Assembly (NCBI GenBank): GCA_019694395.1
Contig: JAIBCC010000020.1
Location: 1-64,000 of the forward strand
Length of the DNA stretch: 64,000 bases
Direction of reading: 5' to 3'
DNA from: Pyrinomonadaceae bacterium
GTDB lineage: Bacteria; Acidobacteriota; Blastocatellia; Pyrinomonadales; Pyrinomonadaceae
Shown here in pieces: positions 44,641 through 53,824 of the stretch. Each line of letters begins with the position of its first letter. Position 1 is the stretch's first letter. The translations under genes were made by a program, and so were the position numbers. The notes under the pieces are model-generated. The model was not told the DNA's origin. It was given only the letters and a program-made list of their open reading frames with translations, and did no database searches.

Positions 44641-44675
44641 TTTCCGCGTCTTTCCGCGTGTTCAGCGGGCAAAAA
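44641..44675. repeat. Inverted repeat, right arm (CGCGGAAAGACGC type)
   Basis: Reverse complement matches the left arm at 44026-44061 across the GCCCG and ACGCGGAAAGACGC blocks. It is followed by CTATCCCTGCC/TATCCGC/TATCCCTG units to about 44705, another short-period repeat. Confidence 0.75.
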
Positions 44676-44829
44676 CTATCCCTGCCTATCCGCTTTATCC
44701 CTGTTAATTTACCTCGGATTTCAGTTTATCGCACATCTTTGAATCGTAAAAAGATTGTTGATTCCTTTTTCTAAAAAAACGTTGACGAAAATAATTTTAA
44801 AGCCTAGCATTTTCGCAGAGGAGAAAATT

Positions 44830-45270
44830 ATGAACAAAGATTTAGAGCATCTGAAAATACTTTCGATTTGTCATTACATATTAGCGGGATTATCTATTTT
44901 CCCAATGCTTTACGGCATTATTTATATGGTGATGGGCATTTTCTTCGGGGTGATGATAGCCAATGCGCCAAATCAGCCTAAAGACGGTCCACCGCCTGCG
45001 CTTTTCGGCGGAATTTTTGTGGTAATCGGTTTAGTAATTACTCTTATTGCTTTAACTATCGGAATTTTGCTTTACAAATCAGGTCGTAATCTTTCAAAAC
45101 AAACAGGTTATACATTTTGTTTGGTAATGGCTTGTGTCTCCTGTCTCTTTATGCCGTTGGGCACAATTCTGGGAATCTTTACCTTGATTGTTTTACTCCG
45201 TGATTCGGTCAAAGCAATTTTCAACGGGCAAAATCCGGCAAATTATACTCCGCAGAGCTGGCAACAGTGA
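44830..45270 (+). CDS. Small polytopic membrane protein, unknown function
   Basis: This 146-aa protein has three or four hydrophobic helices (about 12-42, 58-82, 95-120 with a short loop), with a Pro-rich loop (PNQPKDGPPPALFGG) between the first two. It ends in a soluble tail with NPANYTPQSWQQ. It looks like small DUF4870/DUF4190-type inner-membrane proteins but I cannot fix the family. The ATG at 44830 is preceded by GAGGAG at 5 nt spacing, which rules out the longer frame starting at 44755. Confidence 0.7.
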   Translation: MNKDLEHLKILSICHYILAGLSIFPMLYGIIYMVMGIFFGVMIANAPNQPKDGPPPALFGGIFVVIGLVITLIALTIGILLYKSGRNLSKQTGYTFCLVMACVSCLFMPLGTILGIFTLIVLLRDSVKAIFNGQNPANYTPQSWQQ

Positions 45271-45312
45271 GATAAGTAAAAAGTAAAATGGAAAAGGTAA
45301 AGCTAGGTGCAG

Positions 45313-46002
45313 ATGCAATGGTTTGAGGTTGAATCGGAAGGGTTTTGTCTTTTGGAAAATGTGATTGATGAGCAAATAATGTCAGATTTGCTCGAAGATT
45401 TATCAAATTTTCCGAGCAATCAGCATAAAAAAGGCGTTTATGGAGTCCGAAATTTGCTCAACCTTTCCCCGAAAGTGCGTAAATTTGCTGAAAGCAAAAC
45501 GGTTCGGAAAATTGCAGAAAATCTTCTTGGCGCGAATGCAAAAGTGGTTCGCGCTATTTATTTTGACAAAATCCCAAATGCAAATTGGAAAGTTCCGTGG
45601 CATCAGGATTTAACTGTTTCAGTCGCTGAAAAAATTGAAACTAAAGATTTTACGGCTTGGAGTATCAAAGATAAAATTAATCACGTTCAGCCGCCGATTG
45701 AACTTTTGGAAAATATGGTGACGCTTCGTTTTCATCTTGACGATGCGGATGAAACGAACGGCGCATTAAAAGTTTTGCCGAAAACGCATAAATTTGGTCG
45801 GCTCAGTGCAACCGAAATTCAAAATCTTAAATCAAAGCAAACAGTCTGTTTGTGCAAAGCGAAAAAAGGTGATTGTTTATTGATGAAACCTCTGCTTTTG
45901 CATTCGTCTTCGGCAGGAACAAAACCGAAAAACCGGCGTATAATTCATTTAGAGTTTTCGGCAGACGAATTGCCCAACGGCTTGGATTGGTATGGAACAT
46001 AG
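45313..46002 (+). CDS. Phytanoyl-CoA dioxygenase (PhyH) family protein
   Basis: This 229-aa protein is a non-heme iron, 2-oxoglutarate-dependent dioxygenase of the PhyH family. The metal triad fits WHQDLT (H and D, about residue 95-98) and LLLHSSS with the distal His near 196, with an RRIIHLEF Arg that would hold 2-oxoglutarate. A PKTHKFGRLS segment is typical. The substrate cannot be predicted. An ATG at 45313 is chosen; a GTG two codons earlier is also possible. Its 3' end overlaps the VWA gene start by 11 nt. Confidence 0.82.
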   Translation: MQWFEVESEGFCLLENVIDEQIMSDLLEDLSNFPSNQHKKGVYGVRNLLNLSPKVRKFAESKTVRKIAENLLGANAKVVRAIYFDKIPNANWKVPWHQDLTVSVAEKIETKDFTAWSIKDKINHVQPPIELLENMVTLRFHLDDADETNGALKVLPKTHKFGRLSATEIQNLKSKQTVCLCKAKKGDCLLMKPLLLHSSSAGTKPKNRRIIHLEFSADELPNGLDWYGT

Positions 46003-47116
46003 GATTGCTGAGTTTGGATTGCGGATTGCGGATTTGTTTTGGAAATCAGTGTTTATCTGTGTCTATCTGTGGATAATTTTTGCCGTTTCCGCTTTTGCTC
46101 AATCGGGGCGAGTTAAACCAGCCGAAACACCTATTCCGCGACCAAAGGTCTTTGACGCTCCAAATGCGGCGACCGATCCGATCACACCTAAATCAACTCC
46201 GACTCCAACTCCAACTCCTGCAACGGTTGCCAAGAAAACAGAGGATGATGTGATTGAATTCAGTTCGATCTTAATTCCGATTCCGGCTTCGGTTCTGGAT
46301 GCTCAGGGGCGAACAATCGGCAATCTGAAATTAGAAGATTTTGATCTGCAAATTGACGGAAAATCAGCCGAGATCAGCGAAATTTCACGCTCTCAATCAC
46401 CTGTGCGACTTGCTTTACTTTTTGACAACAGTTCAAGTGTTATCCAAGCCCGTGATTTTGAAAAAAAGGCAGCAGTCAGGTTTTTCAAACAGGTAATTCG
46501 CCCGGATAAAGACCTTGCCGCCTTGTATAGCGTGGCAACCGTCACGCAATTGGAACAGCCTTTGACCAAAAATGTCTCGCAATTAGTAGATGCAATTGAG
46601 AATTTTGCCAAACCCGAAGGCGCGACCGCTTTGTTAGATGGAATTATCCAAGCCGCTAATTATTTGAAAGATTATCAAGGTCGGCGCGTGATCGTGATTG
46701 TTTCCGATGGCGAAGATACCTTGAGCGATTCGACTCTGGAAGATGCGGTCAAAACCGTTCAAGTTATGAACTGTCAGGTTTATATCGTTAAAACTACTGA
46801 ATTTGAAAACCTGAAACGCACCGGAAATCGAGTCGGTAATGCTAATATTCGCGCTCTCACGGCAGAACGCCGAATGCAGGAAATTGCCGGACAAACAGGC
46901 GGTGCAGTTTACTCTCCGATTGATGAGGACGAACTGGAAAATGCTTTTAACCGAATTTCTGCCGAGCTTTCCGAGCAATATATTCTGAGTTATTACCCCG
47001 ATTCCAACAGCGAACGCGGAAAATTTCAATCAATTACGGTCAGTCTCAAAAACAAAAAAGATGTTTCCGTCCGCACCCGCAAAGGTTATTACATTCCAAA
47101 GCAAGCGAAGAACTAA
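45992..47116 (+). CDS. VWA-domain protein of Acidobacterial type
   Basis: This 374-aa exported protein has a signal/anchor segment at about 18-36, a TPTPTPTPAT linker near 70-80 and a VWA domain from about 125 to 330. The domain has a MIDAS-like start LALLFDNSSSV (DxSxS), a later GATALLDGI threonine and IVIVSDGEDT. The start of the VWA-associated domain (EFSSILIPIPASVLDAQGRTIGNLKLEDFDLQIDG) matches VWFA-related proteins abundant in Acidobacteria. The ATG lies inside the end of the PhyH gene. The signal peptide (SVFICVYLWI) is encoded by a short tandem repeat, so this start may be secondary or recently acquired. Confidence 0.8.
   Translation: MEHRIAEFGLRIADLFWKSVFICVYLWIIFAVSAFAQSGRVKPAETPIPRPKVFDAPNAATDPITPKSTPTPTPTPATVAKKTEDDVIEFSSILIPIPASVLDAQGRTIGNLKLEDFDLQIDGKSAEISEISRSQSPVRLALLFDNSSSVIQARDFEKKAAVRFFKQVIRPDKDLAALYSVATVTQLEQPLTKNVSQLVDAIENFAKPEGATALLDGIIQAANYLKDYQGRRVIVIVSDGEDTLSDSTLEDAVKTVQVMNCQVYIVKTTEFENLKRTGNRVGNANIRALTAERRMQEIAGQTGGAVYSPIDEDELENAFNRISAELSEQYILSYYPDSNSERGKFQSITVSLKNKKDVSVRTRKGYYIPKQAKN
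46002..46072. repeat. Two short tandem repeats inside the VWA signal-peptide region
   Basis: GGATTGC units at 46002-46034 are followed by two 10-nt units GTTTATCTGT and GTCTATCTGT at 46051-46070. Both lie inside the first 30 codons of the VWA gene. Confidence 0.75.
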
Positions 47117-47130
47117 AAGTGAATAATTAG

Positions 47131-47166
47131 CTTTTCACTTTTCACTTTTCACTATAAACTTTTCAC
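47131..47166. repeat. CTTTTCA heptamer repeat upstream of xerC
   Basis: At least four CTTTTCA units, three of them in direct tandem, sit between the VWA gene and xerC, ending 9 nt before the xerC ATG. The same unit family (and its complement) appears at several other gene borders. Confidence 0.75.
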
Positions 47167-47174
47167 TAAAAGCT

Positions 47175-48089
47175 ATGCTTGAAGAATATTTGCAGCAATT
47201 TCTCGAACATCTGCGTTATGAGCGCAATGTCAGCACACATACTTTACGAAACTATTCCAGTGATTTGGAACAGTTCCGCGACCATTTGGCAAGTATCGGT
47301 GCGTTAAAAATCAAAGTCACCGAAATTGACCATTTGACGATTCGGGAATGGATGGCGGTATTACATTCGCTTAATAAAAAGAAAACTTCGATTGCCCGCA
47401 AACTCGCATCATTACGAACATTTTTTCAGTTTCTGGTGCGCGAAGGCGTGTTGGAAACGAATCCGGCTAAATTGGTTGCGACACCGCGCATTGAACGCAA
47501 ATTGCCGAGTCATCTTTCGATGGAAGATGCGGTTCGCTTTATCGAAACCCCTGATTTGAATACCGATTTGGGCAAACGTGACCGCGCCATTTTGGAATTT
47601 CTTTACGCAACGGGCGTGCGCGTCGGAGAACTTGTCGGGCTAAATTTAACTGATATTGATTTTCGGGAAAAATTAGTGCGGGTGACGGGTAAACGCAAGA
47701 AACAAAGGATTTTGCCGTTTGGCGAACCTGCTTTGCAAGCTCTGATGTATTATCTCAATGAAACCCGTCCGATTTTTCTGAACAATTGTCCGCCAAGTCA
47801 ACGCGAAGATAGTGCGGTGTTTTTAAATTATCAGGGAACCCGCATTACAACCCGTTCGGTCGGACGGATGGTTGATAAATACATCAAAATTTGTGCAGAA
47901 ATCAACAGCGATATTTCGCCACACAGTTTACGCCATTCTTTTGCCACACATTTGCTGGATTCAGGTGCGGATTTGCGCGACATCCAAGAATTGCTTGGAC
48001 ACGCAAGGCTTTCTACCACACAGATTTACACTCAGGTTTCAATGGAAAAACTAATTGAGGTTTACGATAAAGCGCATCCGAAAGCGTAA
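47175..48089 (+). CDS. xerC: Tyrosine recombinase XerC/XerD
   Basis: This 304-aa protein has the SAM-like core-binding domain (1-105) and the catalytic domain. Catalytic residues are present: R149 (ATGVRVGEL), K173 (TGKRKK), H250 and R253 ([21 protein letters not shown]), H276 (LGHARL) and Y285 (TQIYTQV). Length and lack of accessory domains fit the chromosome-dimer resolvases rather than phage integrases. Whether it is XerC or XerD cannot be decided here. No attachment-like repeats are next to it. It is followed by a long bidirectional hairpin. Confidence 0.9.
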   Translation: MLEEYLQQFLEHLRYERNVSTHTLRNYSSDLEQFRDHLASIGALKIKVTEIDHLTIREWMAVLHSLNKKKTSIARKLASLRTFFQFLVREGVLETNPAKLVATPRIERKLPSHLSMEDAVRFIETPDLNTDLGKRDRAILEFLYATGVRVGELVGLNLTDIDFREKLVRVTGKRKKQRILPFGEPALQALMYYLNETRPIFLNNCPPSQREDSAVFLNYQGTRITTRSVGRMVDKYIKICAEINSDISPHSLRHSFATHLLDSGADLRDIQELLGHARLSTTQIYTQVSMEKLIEVYDKAHPKA

Positions 48090-48097
48090 AAGTGAGA

Positions 48098-48175
48098 AAG
48101 TTTAAAAGTGAAAGAGGGGAAAAGTTTGTTTCGAGTCTGAAATCGACTTTTCCCCTCTTTCACCTTTAAACTTTT
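48098..48175. terminator. Long bidirectional hairpin between xerC and dinB-like gene
   Basis: Arms at 48098-48126 and 48147-48175 pair over 29 bp with one mismatch around a 20-nt loop. It spans the ends of two convergent genes, covering the last codons of the dinB-like gene, and is built of AAAGTGAAAG-type repeat units. It likely ends transcription from both sides, though the U-tracts are short. Confidence 0.65.
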
Positions 48176-48705
48176 TCCAGAATTTCTTCGATTTGGTCAA
48201 TGTGCCGTCTTTCGTGACCTCCAACCAGCAGAAGCCATTCGGTAGCGGTCATATCGCCAAAATAAGGGTGTGGAAACTTGGCTTTTTGGGTGTTTATGGT
48301 TTCTAAACCGGGTTGAAGCTGATTCAATATTTCGTCGTTTTCTTTCATTTTGGCAAAAGATTCCTCGAGAGTGCGCGTCCCACTTGGTTTAACTCTATCG
48401 GGTGCTGAAAGTTTGGTCGTGCGGCGGTCTGATGTGGCGGTTTTGGCTAAAAAGTCTTCCGAAATATTGGCATTCCCGTCATTCGGCAAATTTTCCTCGC
48501 TGGATTCGTGCAAAAGTTTGGCGCAGATTTTTGCTATTCCACCTTCGACAATCGCAATATGCTCAATAATTTCGCGGATTGTCCACATTGTTTCATCCGC
48601 CCGAAAATTAAGTTGTTCATCGGTCAAGTTTTCGATTGTTTGTTTTAATCTGGCACGAATTTTGGCGTTTCCGTCGTAAATTTCGGCGATGGTTTGATAA
48701 CTCAT
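48166..48705 (-). CDS. DinB-family protein
   Basis: This 179-aa protein has the four-helix DinB/YfiT fold: LKQTIENLTDEQLNFRADETMWTIREIIEHIAIVEGG with a metal His in IEHI, and GHERRHIDQIEEIL at the end giving two more His. That is the usual three-His metal site of this superfamily. Members are thiol transferases or of unknown function; the substrate cannot be told. It converges with xerC; the last codons lie in a long hairpin arm. The upstream neighbour on the same strand is the M61/PD40 pair's opposite end, 17 nt from the PD40 gene stop. Confidence 0.8.
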   Translation of the reverse strand: MSYQTIAEIYDGNAKIRARLKQTIENLTDEQLNFRADETMWTIREIIEHIAIVEGGIAKICAKLLHESSEENLPNDGNANISEDFLAKTATSDRRTTKLSAPDRVKPSGTRTLEESFAKMKENDEILNQLQPGLETINTQKAKFPHPYFGDMTATEWLLLVGGHERRHIDQIEEILEKV

Positions 48706-48721
48706 TTAGAAAATACCTCTT

Positions 48722-50056
48722 TTAATTTAATTTTATCGGCTGCGGACTTAGCAATAACCGATGCCAACGCAAATAACTGCTGATGTTTTGTTCGCTGTTT
48801 TTGAACTGTTTGATAAATCCGGTTTGTAGATAAAGAATGTTTGGTTCTGTCCATTGAAGCTGAACAATCGGATTAAATGAAACCAAAGTGCGTTCGTCCG
48901 GCAAAGCATTAACATCGGTTGGAAGTGATGTTGTATTTGAATTATTTGCCGCCGAATTTGATTTGGAATTTGTATTCTGATTAACGGTAATATTGCCACC
49001 GTTTTTGCGTTTCAATTCTTCGTCGAAAGTTTTTGCCGCCATTAAAAGTGGAACTTTCAGTGGAATTGCGGCTTGAGTAGGATTATTTCCGACCGCATCA
49101 TAAATTCTGACGTCTTTATCAAAAGCACAGGCAATTTTGGCAGAATCAGGCGACCAAACCGGATGTGCCGGAGTTAAATTATCGTCTAAAAGTCTGATTC
49201 GACCATTCTTTTCCACTAAACGCGGTCTTCCCATCGGAATAAAATTCTCGCCTTTTTGGTCGGCTTGATATTTCAAAAAACTCCATTCTTTCCAGGTTGC
49301 CGCTAAAGTCGCCAGTGCCGAGCTGTCCGGCGACCAGACAAAATAAAAATAGATCAAACCTTCGTTTTGCGTAATCGGTTTCAAATCTCCGCCGTCCGAA
49401 TTGCAGGTATAAATTTGCTCGGTGCGGAAAGTCAAAACCTGTTTAGAATTATCAGGTGTCGGAGTTGTATTAGTGTTTGAGTCAGCCGGCACCGACGGAG
49501 CCGAATTATCATTATCCAAATTCGGCACAATCGGTGCGTCAGGCGTTGGAGTTGGCGCAGCCGTTTGCGTCATTCTAACTGCTCCGACAAACGCCACATT
49601 ATTATTATCCGGTGACCAAACAATCGTGTCGGGATAATAAACGGCTAAACCGTTAGGCGTAATTTTGTTGAGCAATTTTCCGTCTGCCGAATACATATCC
49701 AAACGATAGGTCGCGGCTAAATCATTCAACTTAGTGTAAACAACCAAAATACGTTTTTTATCCGGCGAAGGAATAACTTTTTCCAACGTTTCTTCGGGAC
49801 GATTTTGGTCAAAATCGGCTTGGATGGTCGGATTCTTTTCCTGATTTTGGGCGTTTAAACTGTCTGCCGGAGGTGCAGGAACGTCACTTTCAAACCGAAA
49901 ATTCAAACGTAACGCCGGAACATCACGCAAAGACGAAGGCGTTATCGTCCTTTCATCGGTTGTAGTTTTTTGACAACTCGTCAAACCTATTAAAATCAAA
50001 ATAATAGTGAAAATTACTAAGAACTTTTTCACTTCTCCACCTTTTCCCTTTTTCAC
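48722..50056 (-). CDS. PD40/TolB-like beta-propeller lipoprotein
   Basis: This 444-aa protein has a signal segment with a LTSC lipobox near residue 27 and repeated WSPD-type blades: TIVWSPDNNNVAFVGA, YFVWSPDSSALATLA and HPVWSPDSAKIACAFD, as in WD40-like/TolB propellers. Asn/Thr/Pro-rich linkers lie near 170-200 and 350-370. It probably binds a protein partner in the envelope. The frame begins at a GTG (50056); a second GTG at 50032 (VKKFLVIF) would give a more ordinary signal peptide and avoids a repeat-derived Lys/Gly stretch. It lies 4 nt after the M61 protease gene, so the two are cotranscribed. Confidence 0.75.
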   Translation of the reverse strand: MKKGKGGEVKKFLVIFTIILILIGLTSCQKTTTDERTITPSSLRDVPALRLNFRFESDVPAPPADSLNAQNQEKNPTIQADFDQNRPEETLEKVIPSPDKKRILVVYTKLNDLAATYRLDMYSADGKLLNKITPNGLAVYYPDTIVWSPDNNNVAFVGAVRMTQTAAPTPTPDAPIVPNLDNDNSAPSVPADSNTNTTPTPDNSKQVLTFRTEQIYTCNSDGGDLKPITQNEGLIYFYFVWSPDSSALATLAATWKEWSFLKYQADQKGENFIPMGRPRLVEKNGRIRLLDDNLTPAHPVWSPDSAKIACAFDKDVRIYDAVGNNPTQAAIPLKVPLLMAAKTFDEELKRKNGGNITVNQNTNSKSNSAANNSNTTSLPTDVNALPDERTLVSFNPIVQLQWTEPNILYLQTGFIKQFKNSEQNISSYLRWHRLLLSPQPIKLN

Positions 50057-50060
50057 TTTT

Positions 50061-51926
50061 TTACTTTAAATCTGTTCCAAAATAACTGCGATATGACGAT
50101 TTTTGTTCATCATTCGGACTGGAAACAGGAACAATCCGATAAGTTTCCACACCTTTTCCGCCTAATGTAATCGAGATTTCTTTTAGTTCGTCAAAGCGGA
50201 AAACGGTCAAAATGACTTTATCGCCCGCCTTTCTTTCGCCCAAATAACTGTTCAAAAATTGGAGACTTGCCCGTTGACCGTCAACCGCAATGATTTGGTC
50301 ATTTGCGTTTAAACCTTGCTCATACGCAGGTGTTCCGGCGGAAACAGAGCTAACATTCAAACGCTCTCCTTGCTGGGTTAGATTAGCTCCAAGATAGCCT
50401 TGTTCACGACCTTTGTTAATTGAAAGCTGTAAGCCAACGCTGTTCAGGCTTGAGTTATAATCAAGCTCATCGTGACCGCGCACATAGCGTTTGAAGAAAT
50501 CATCCAAACTCTTTCCTGCCATCATTTCCGAAATCTTTTGATAATCTTCCGGCGTGTAATTTCTGCCTTTTTTGTAATGTTCATTGTAAAGATAGCGCAT
50601 CACATCATCCAAAGATTTTGCGCCTTTCGAGGCACTGCGAATTTCTAAATCTAATAAGAAATTAACGATTTCACCTTTGTCATAATACGAAATTTGATTG
50701 TTGATGGCGTTTTCGTCGGGACGATAATATTTGATCCACGCATCAAAACTTGCCTCTTCCAGACTGGTTTCAAAACGTCCCGGACGTTCCTGCAAAGCTT
50801 TGAACTGGTCTGCTTTTCCGCTCAAATATTCTCGGTCGGAAATCAATCCGGCACGTTGCACCAGAACGCTTTCATAATAAGCCGTTCCGCCTTCGGCAAC
50901 CCACAATAATTTGGTGTAGTTTTCCCCTTCGTAATTAAACGGTCCGAGCGCATCAGGACGAATCCGTTTGACATTAAAGCAGTGAAAATATTCGTGGGCA
51001 ACCAACGTCAAAAAGTCAGTGTAACGTGTGGTAAAGCCGAATTTGCTGAACTGTAAAGCAGTTGAATTGAGATGCTCCAAGCCACCGCCGCCGCGAGCAT
51101 TCAAAATAAATGTGTAGTCTTTATACGGCAATTCACCGAAGATTTTGTAGGCTTCTTCGACAATTTTTGCCGTGTCTTTGGCTATTTTATTAAGGTCATA
51201 ATTACCGTCGCCTTCGACCACGAAACGATGCTGTTTGCCTTGCACCTGAAAATAAATGTCTTGAAAATTGCCAACCTCGAACGGCGAATCGTAAAGAATA
51301 TCGTAATTTTCGGCGACGAATGTATTTTCTTTGCCTTCAACTTTTGGTAATCCGGTCGCAATTTTCCAGCTTCCGTAAGGTTTGACGGTTAAAGTTGACG
51401 AAATATTCAAAAACCCTTTCGGAAACATCAGCAATGCGCCATTGTTCCAAAAAGCGTGTTCGTCATTAAGTTCATTGGTGCGAACAGTTAATTCATTCGC
51501 ATAAACATTGTATGTGACGACAAATTCGGTCAAGCCCTTTGAATCAATCTGCCAGTTATTTTTATTGACCTTCGTCCAATTAAGAGCATTTCCGTTAGCA
51601 TCTTTGGCAGCAAAATCCTGAACGTGACGGGCATATTCGCGCACAAGGTAACTGCCCGGAGTCCAAACCGGCATCGCAATTTCGCTTTTGTCCGGCATTT
51701 TGGCTTGCTTGACGTGCATTTCAACTTCTAAGAGATGCGTCCAGGGCTTTGACATCGAAACCATGTAACTTACTTCCGGCGGAGTAGGTTTTGATTCTTC
51801 GACTACAACAGGGGTTTTCGTTTTGCCTTTCGGCTTTTTGTTTTGTGCTTCAATATTTTCCTGATACATAAAAATTACTACAACAAGCAAAATAAGAACT
51901 GCTTTCAGGTTTTGTTTTAGCTGCAT
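50061..51926 (-). CDS. M61-family metallopeptidase with PDZ domain
   Basis: This 621-aa exported protein is an M61 (glycyl aminopeptidase-like) protease. An N-terminal signal segment is followed by the M61 N-terminal beta domain (about 50-190), then the zinc site HEYFHCFNVKRIRP at about 311-324 with the third ligand Glu in WVAEGGTAYYES. A C-terminal PDZ domain at about 500-595 has YLGANL and VSAGTPAYEQGLNANDQIIAVDG. The start is the ATG at 51926; the longer frame uses a TTG. It is followed at 4 nt by the PD40 lipoprotein gene. It probably degrades or trims peptides in the periplasm. Confidence 0.92.
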   Translation of the reverse strand: MQLKQNLKAVLILLVVVIFMYQENIEAQNKKPKGKTKTPVVVEESKPTPPEVSYMVSMSKPWTHLLEVEMHVKQAKMPDKSEIAMPVWTPGSYLVREYARHVQDFAAKDANGNALNWTKVNKNNWQIDSKGLTEFVVTYNVYANELTVRTNELNDEHAFWNNGALLMFPKGFLNISSTLTVKPYGSWKIATGLPKVEGKENTFVAENYDILYDSPFEVGNFQDIYFQVQGKQHRFVVEGDGNYDLNKIAKDTAKIVEEAYKIFGELPYKDYTFILNARGGGGLEHLNSTALQFSKFGFTTRYTDFLTLVAHEYFHCFNVKRIRPDALGPFNYEGENYTKLLWVAEGGTAYYESVLVQRAGLISDREYLSGKADQFKALQERPGRFETSLEEASFDAWIKYYRPDENAINNQISYYDKGEIVNFLLDLEIRSASKGAKSLDDVMRYLYNEHYKKGRNYTPEDYQKISEMMAGKSLDDFFKRYVRGHDELDYNSSLNSVGLQLSINKGREQGYLGANLTQQGERLNVSSVSAGTPAYEQGLNANDQIIAVDGQRASLQFLNSYLGERKAGDKVILTVFRFDELKEISITLGGKGVETYRIVPVSSPNDEQKSSYRSYFGTDLK

Positions 51927-51995
51927 TATTTTCGGCAAACTCCGTCAAATTAATATTTTGTCTAAACGATATATTACAACGAAAAGATTATTTGC

Positions 51996-52001
51996 TAAAA
52001 T
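51996..52001 (+). promoter_or_regulatory. Putative -10 element for a leaderless Uma2 transcript
   Basis: TGC followed by TAAAAT (51993-52001) fits an extended -10 element with only 7 nt between it and the ATG at 52009, too close for a ribosome binding site. No clear -35 was found. Confidence 0.4.
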
Positions 52002-52008
52002 TGCGCTT

Positions 52009-52596
52009 ATGGGATTGCCGAAGTTTAGGACAAAAATCAGCGTTGAAGATTATTTGGAGAGCGAAAAACACAGTCCGGTTCGCCGCGAATATGTTGACGG
52101 CGAAATTGTTGCGATGGCTGACGCGAGTGATAATCATGGACGAATTACGATAAATTTAACCACAATTTTATCAATTCATTTGCGAAATTCTCCTTGTGAA
52201 CCATTTTCCAATGACACAAAGGTTCGGGTTACGCCAACAGTCTTTTATTATCCTGACATCTTGGTTTCGTGCGAAGAAAATCCCGAAAGTCCTTACTTTC
52301 GTAATAGTCCGATATTAATCATTGAAATTGTTTCCAAATCAACTGAAAGAGTTGACCGAATGGAAAAAGTTTTTGCCTATCAACAAATTCCGAGCCTCCG
52401 TGAGTATGTTGTAGTTGACCAATATCGAATGGAAGTGCAAGTGCATCGCCGACAGGAAAATGGCGGCTGGATTACTTATTTTTTTAACGAAAGAGATGAC
52501 ATTGTTGAATTTACCTCCGTTGATCTAACGATTCCTTTGCCCGAAATTTATCGCCGGGTTGTTTTTGAACCAAATGCAGACAGAGACGAATACTAA
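52009..52596 (+). CDS. Uma2-family (DUF820) putative endonuclease
   Basis: This 195-aa protein is of the Uma2/DUF820 family with a PD-(D/E)XK-like core: the SVEDYLESEKHSPVRREYVDGEIVAMA N-terminus, a YYPDILVSCEE strand (acidic residue), then ILIIEIVSKSTERVDR with the ExxSxST-type motif and LREYVVVDQ. The family is widespread in cyanobacteria and Acidobacteriota as orphan genes, with unproven nuclease function. The ATG at 52009 is used; the longer frame begins at a TTG. It overlaps the following MFS gene by 23 nt and diverges from the M61 gene. Confidence 0.85.
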   Translation: MGLPKFRTKISVEDYLESEKHSPVRREYVDGEIVAMADASDNHGRITINLTTILSIHLRNSPCEPFSNDTKVRVTPTVFYYPDILVSCEENPESPYFRNSPILIIEIVSKSTERVDRMEKVFAYQQIPSLREYVVVDQYRMEVQVHRRQENGGWITYFFNERDDIVEFTSVDLTIPLPEIYRRVVFEPNADRDEY

Positions 52597-53824
52597 AGAA
52601 AAATTTTTTACCAAACCGATTGCCATTATTTTTGTCACGATCCTGATAGATTTAATCGGTTTCGGCATTATGATTCCGGTTTTGCCTTATTATGTAAAAT
52701 TGCCGGAATTTCAGGCTTCGCCGTTTGAGATCGGAATGCTCTTTGCCATTTATTCGTTGATGCAATTTATCTTTTCACCGATTTTGGGTGGGCTTTCCGA
52801 TAAATATGGTCGCCGTCCGGTTCTGTTTTTCAGTTTGTTGGGAACCTCCGCCGCTGCGTTGGTAACAGGTTTATCTACAACGCTTTGGATGGTTTTTATC
52901 GGCAGAATGTTAGACGGCGTGACGGGCGGAAATATTTCGACTGCCCAAGCCTATATTGCCGATGTGACCACTAAAGAAAATCGCGCCAGAGGAATGGGAT
53001 TGGTCGGCGCGGCATTTGGGCTGGGATTTATTTTAGGTCCGGTGATTGGCGGACTTTTAAGCCGCTTTGGAACTCACGTTCCGTTCTTTTTCGTTTCAGG
53101 ATTGGCTCTGACCAATGCGATTTCGCTCTATTTTTTCCTGCCTGAATCACGCAAACTAAACGGAAATGACAATAGGGAATCCCGCCCGAACCGGTTAGCC
53201 GAACTTTTTTCGGCATTCCAAAATTCACGGTTTGGAATCGTAGTTTTATTGTATTTTTTGACGGTTGTAGCTTTTTCGATAATGACGACTTCGTTTGCTC
53301 AATACACTATGTTTCGGTTTAATTACGATGCACAACAAAATGGTTATATCTTTGGTTTCATTGGGTTTTTAGCCATTATGCTGCAGGGCGGATTATTTAG
53401 CCGTTTAGTCAAATCCTTTGGCGAAAGTTGGTTGATCGTCATCGGCTGCTTTTTGTTATTTGCCAGTCTTTTTGCCGTTCCGTATGTTGGTCCCGCTTTT
53501 GGCGGATTAACGGCTTTGTTAGTCGGAGTCGCCTGTTTTTCGGTGGGAAACTCGCTTTCTTCGCCTGCGCTGACCAGCGTTGCTTCCAAAGAAGCTGAAG
53601 AAGAGTCACAGGGAAAAGCCCTCGGAACTTTGCAGTCGGCGGCAAGTCTGGCAAGAGCCATCGGTCCTGCAATGACGGCATTTTTGCTCAATGATTCGAT
53701 TACCAAAAACATCAGCGATCAAACGCTTTTCCGCACTTTTTGGACAGCATCGGCAATTATGCTGCTGACAGTTATTATTTCCATTTACTTTGCGGTAAGC
53801 CATAAACAAGAGGTTTTGATTTGA
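52574..53824 (+). CDS. MFS drug-efflux-type transporter
   Basis: This 416-aa protein has 12 predicted membrane helices. It carries MFS motif A GGLSDKYGRRPVLFF between helices 2 and 3 and a GAAFGLGFILGPVIGGLL motif C-like segment in helix 5, a pattern of the TetA/12-TM drug-proton antiporters. The substrate is not predictable. Its start overlaps Uma2 (ATG at 52574), so it is translated from the same message. Alternative starts upstream are TTG within Uma2. Confidence 0.88.
   Translation: MQTETNTKEKFFTKPIAIIFVTILIDLIGFGIMIPVLPYYVKLPEFQASPFEIGMLFAIYSLMQFIFSPILGGLSDKYGRRPVLFFSLLGTSAAALVTGLSTTLWMVFIGRMLDGVTGGNISTAQAYIADVTTKENRARGMGLVGAAFGLGFILGPVIGGLLSRFGTHVPFFFVSGLALTNAISLYFFLPESRKLNGNDNRESRPNRLAELFSAFQNSRFGIVVLLYFLTVVAFSIMTTSFAQYTMFRFNYDAQQNGYIFGFIGFLAIMLQGGLFSRLVKSFGESWLIVIGCFLLFASLFAVPYVGPAFGGLTALLVGVACFSVGNSLSSPALTSVASKEAEEESQGKALGTLQSAASLARAIGPAMTAFLLNDSITKNISDQTLFRTFWTASAIMLLTVIISIYFAVSHKQEVLI

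Noticed and set aside
47175-48089. Integrase of a genomic island
   Set aside because: Length and domain order match XerC/XerD, neighbours are ordinary, and no attachment-site duplication or tRNA gene is visible.
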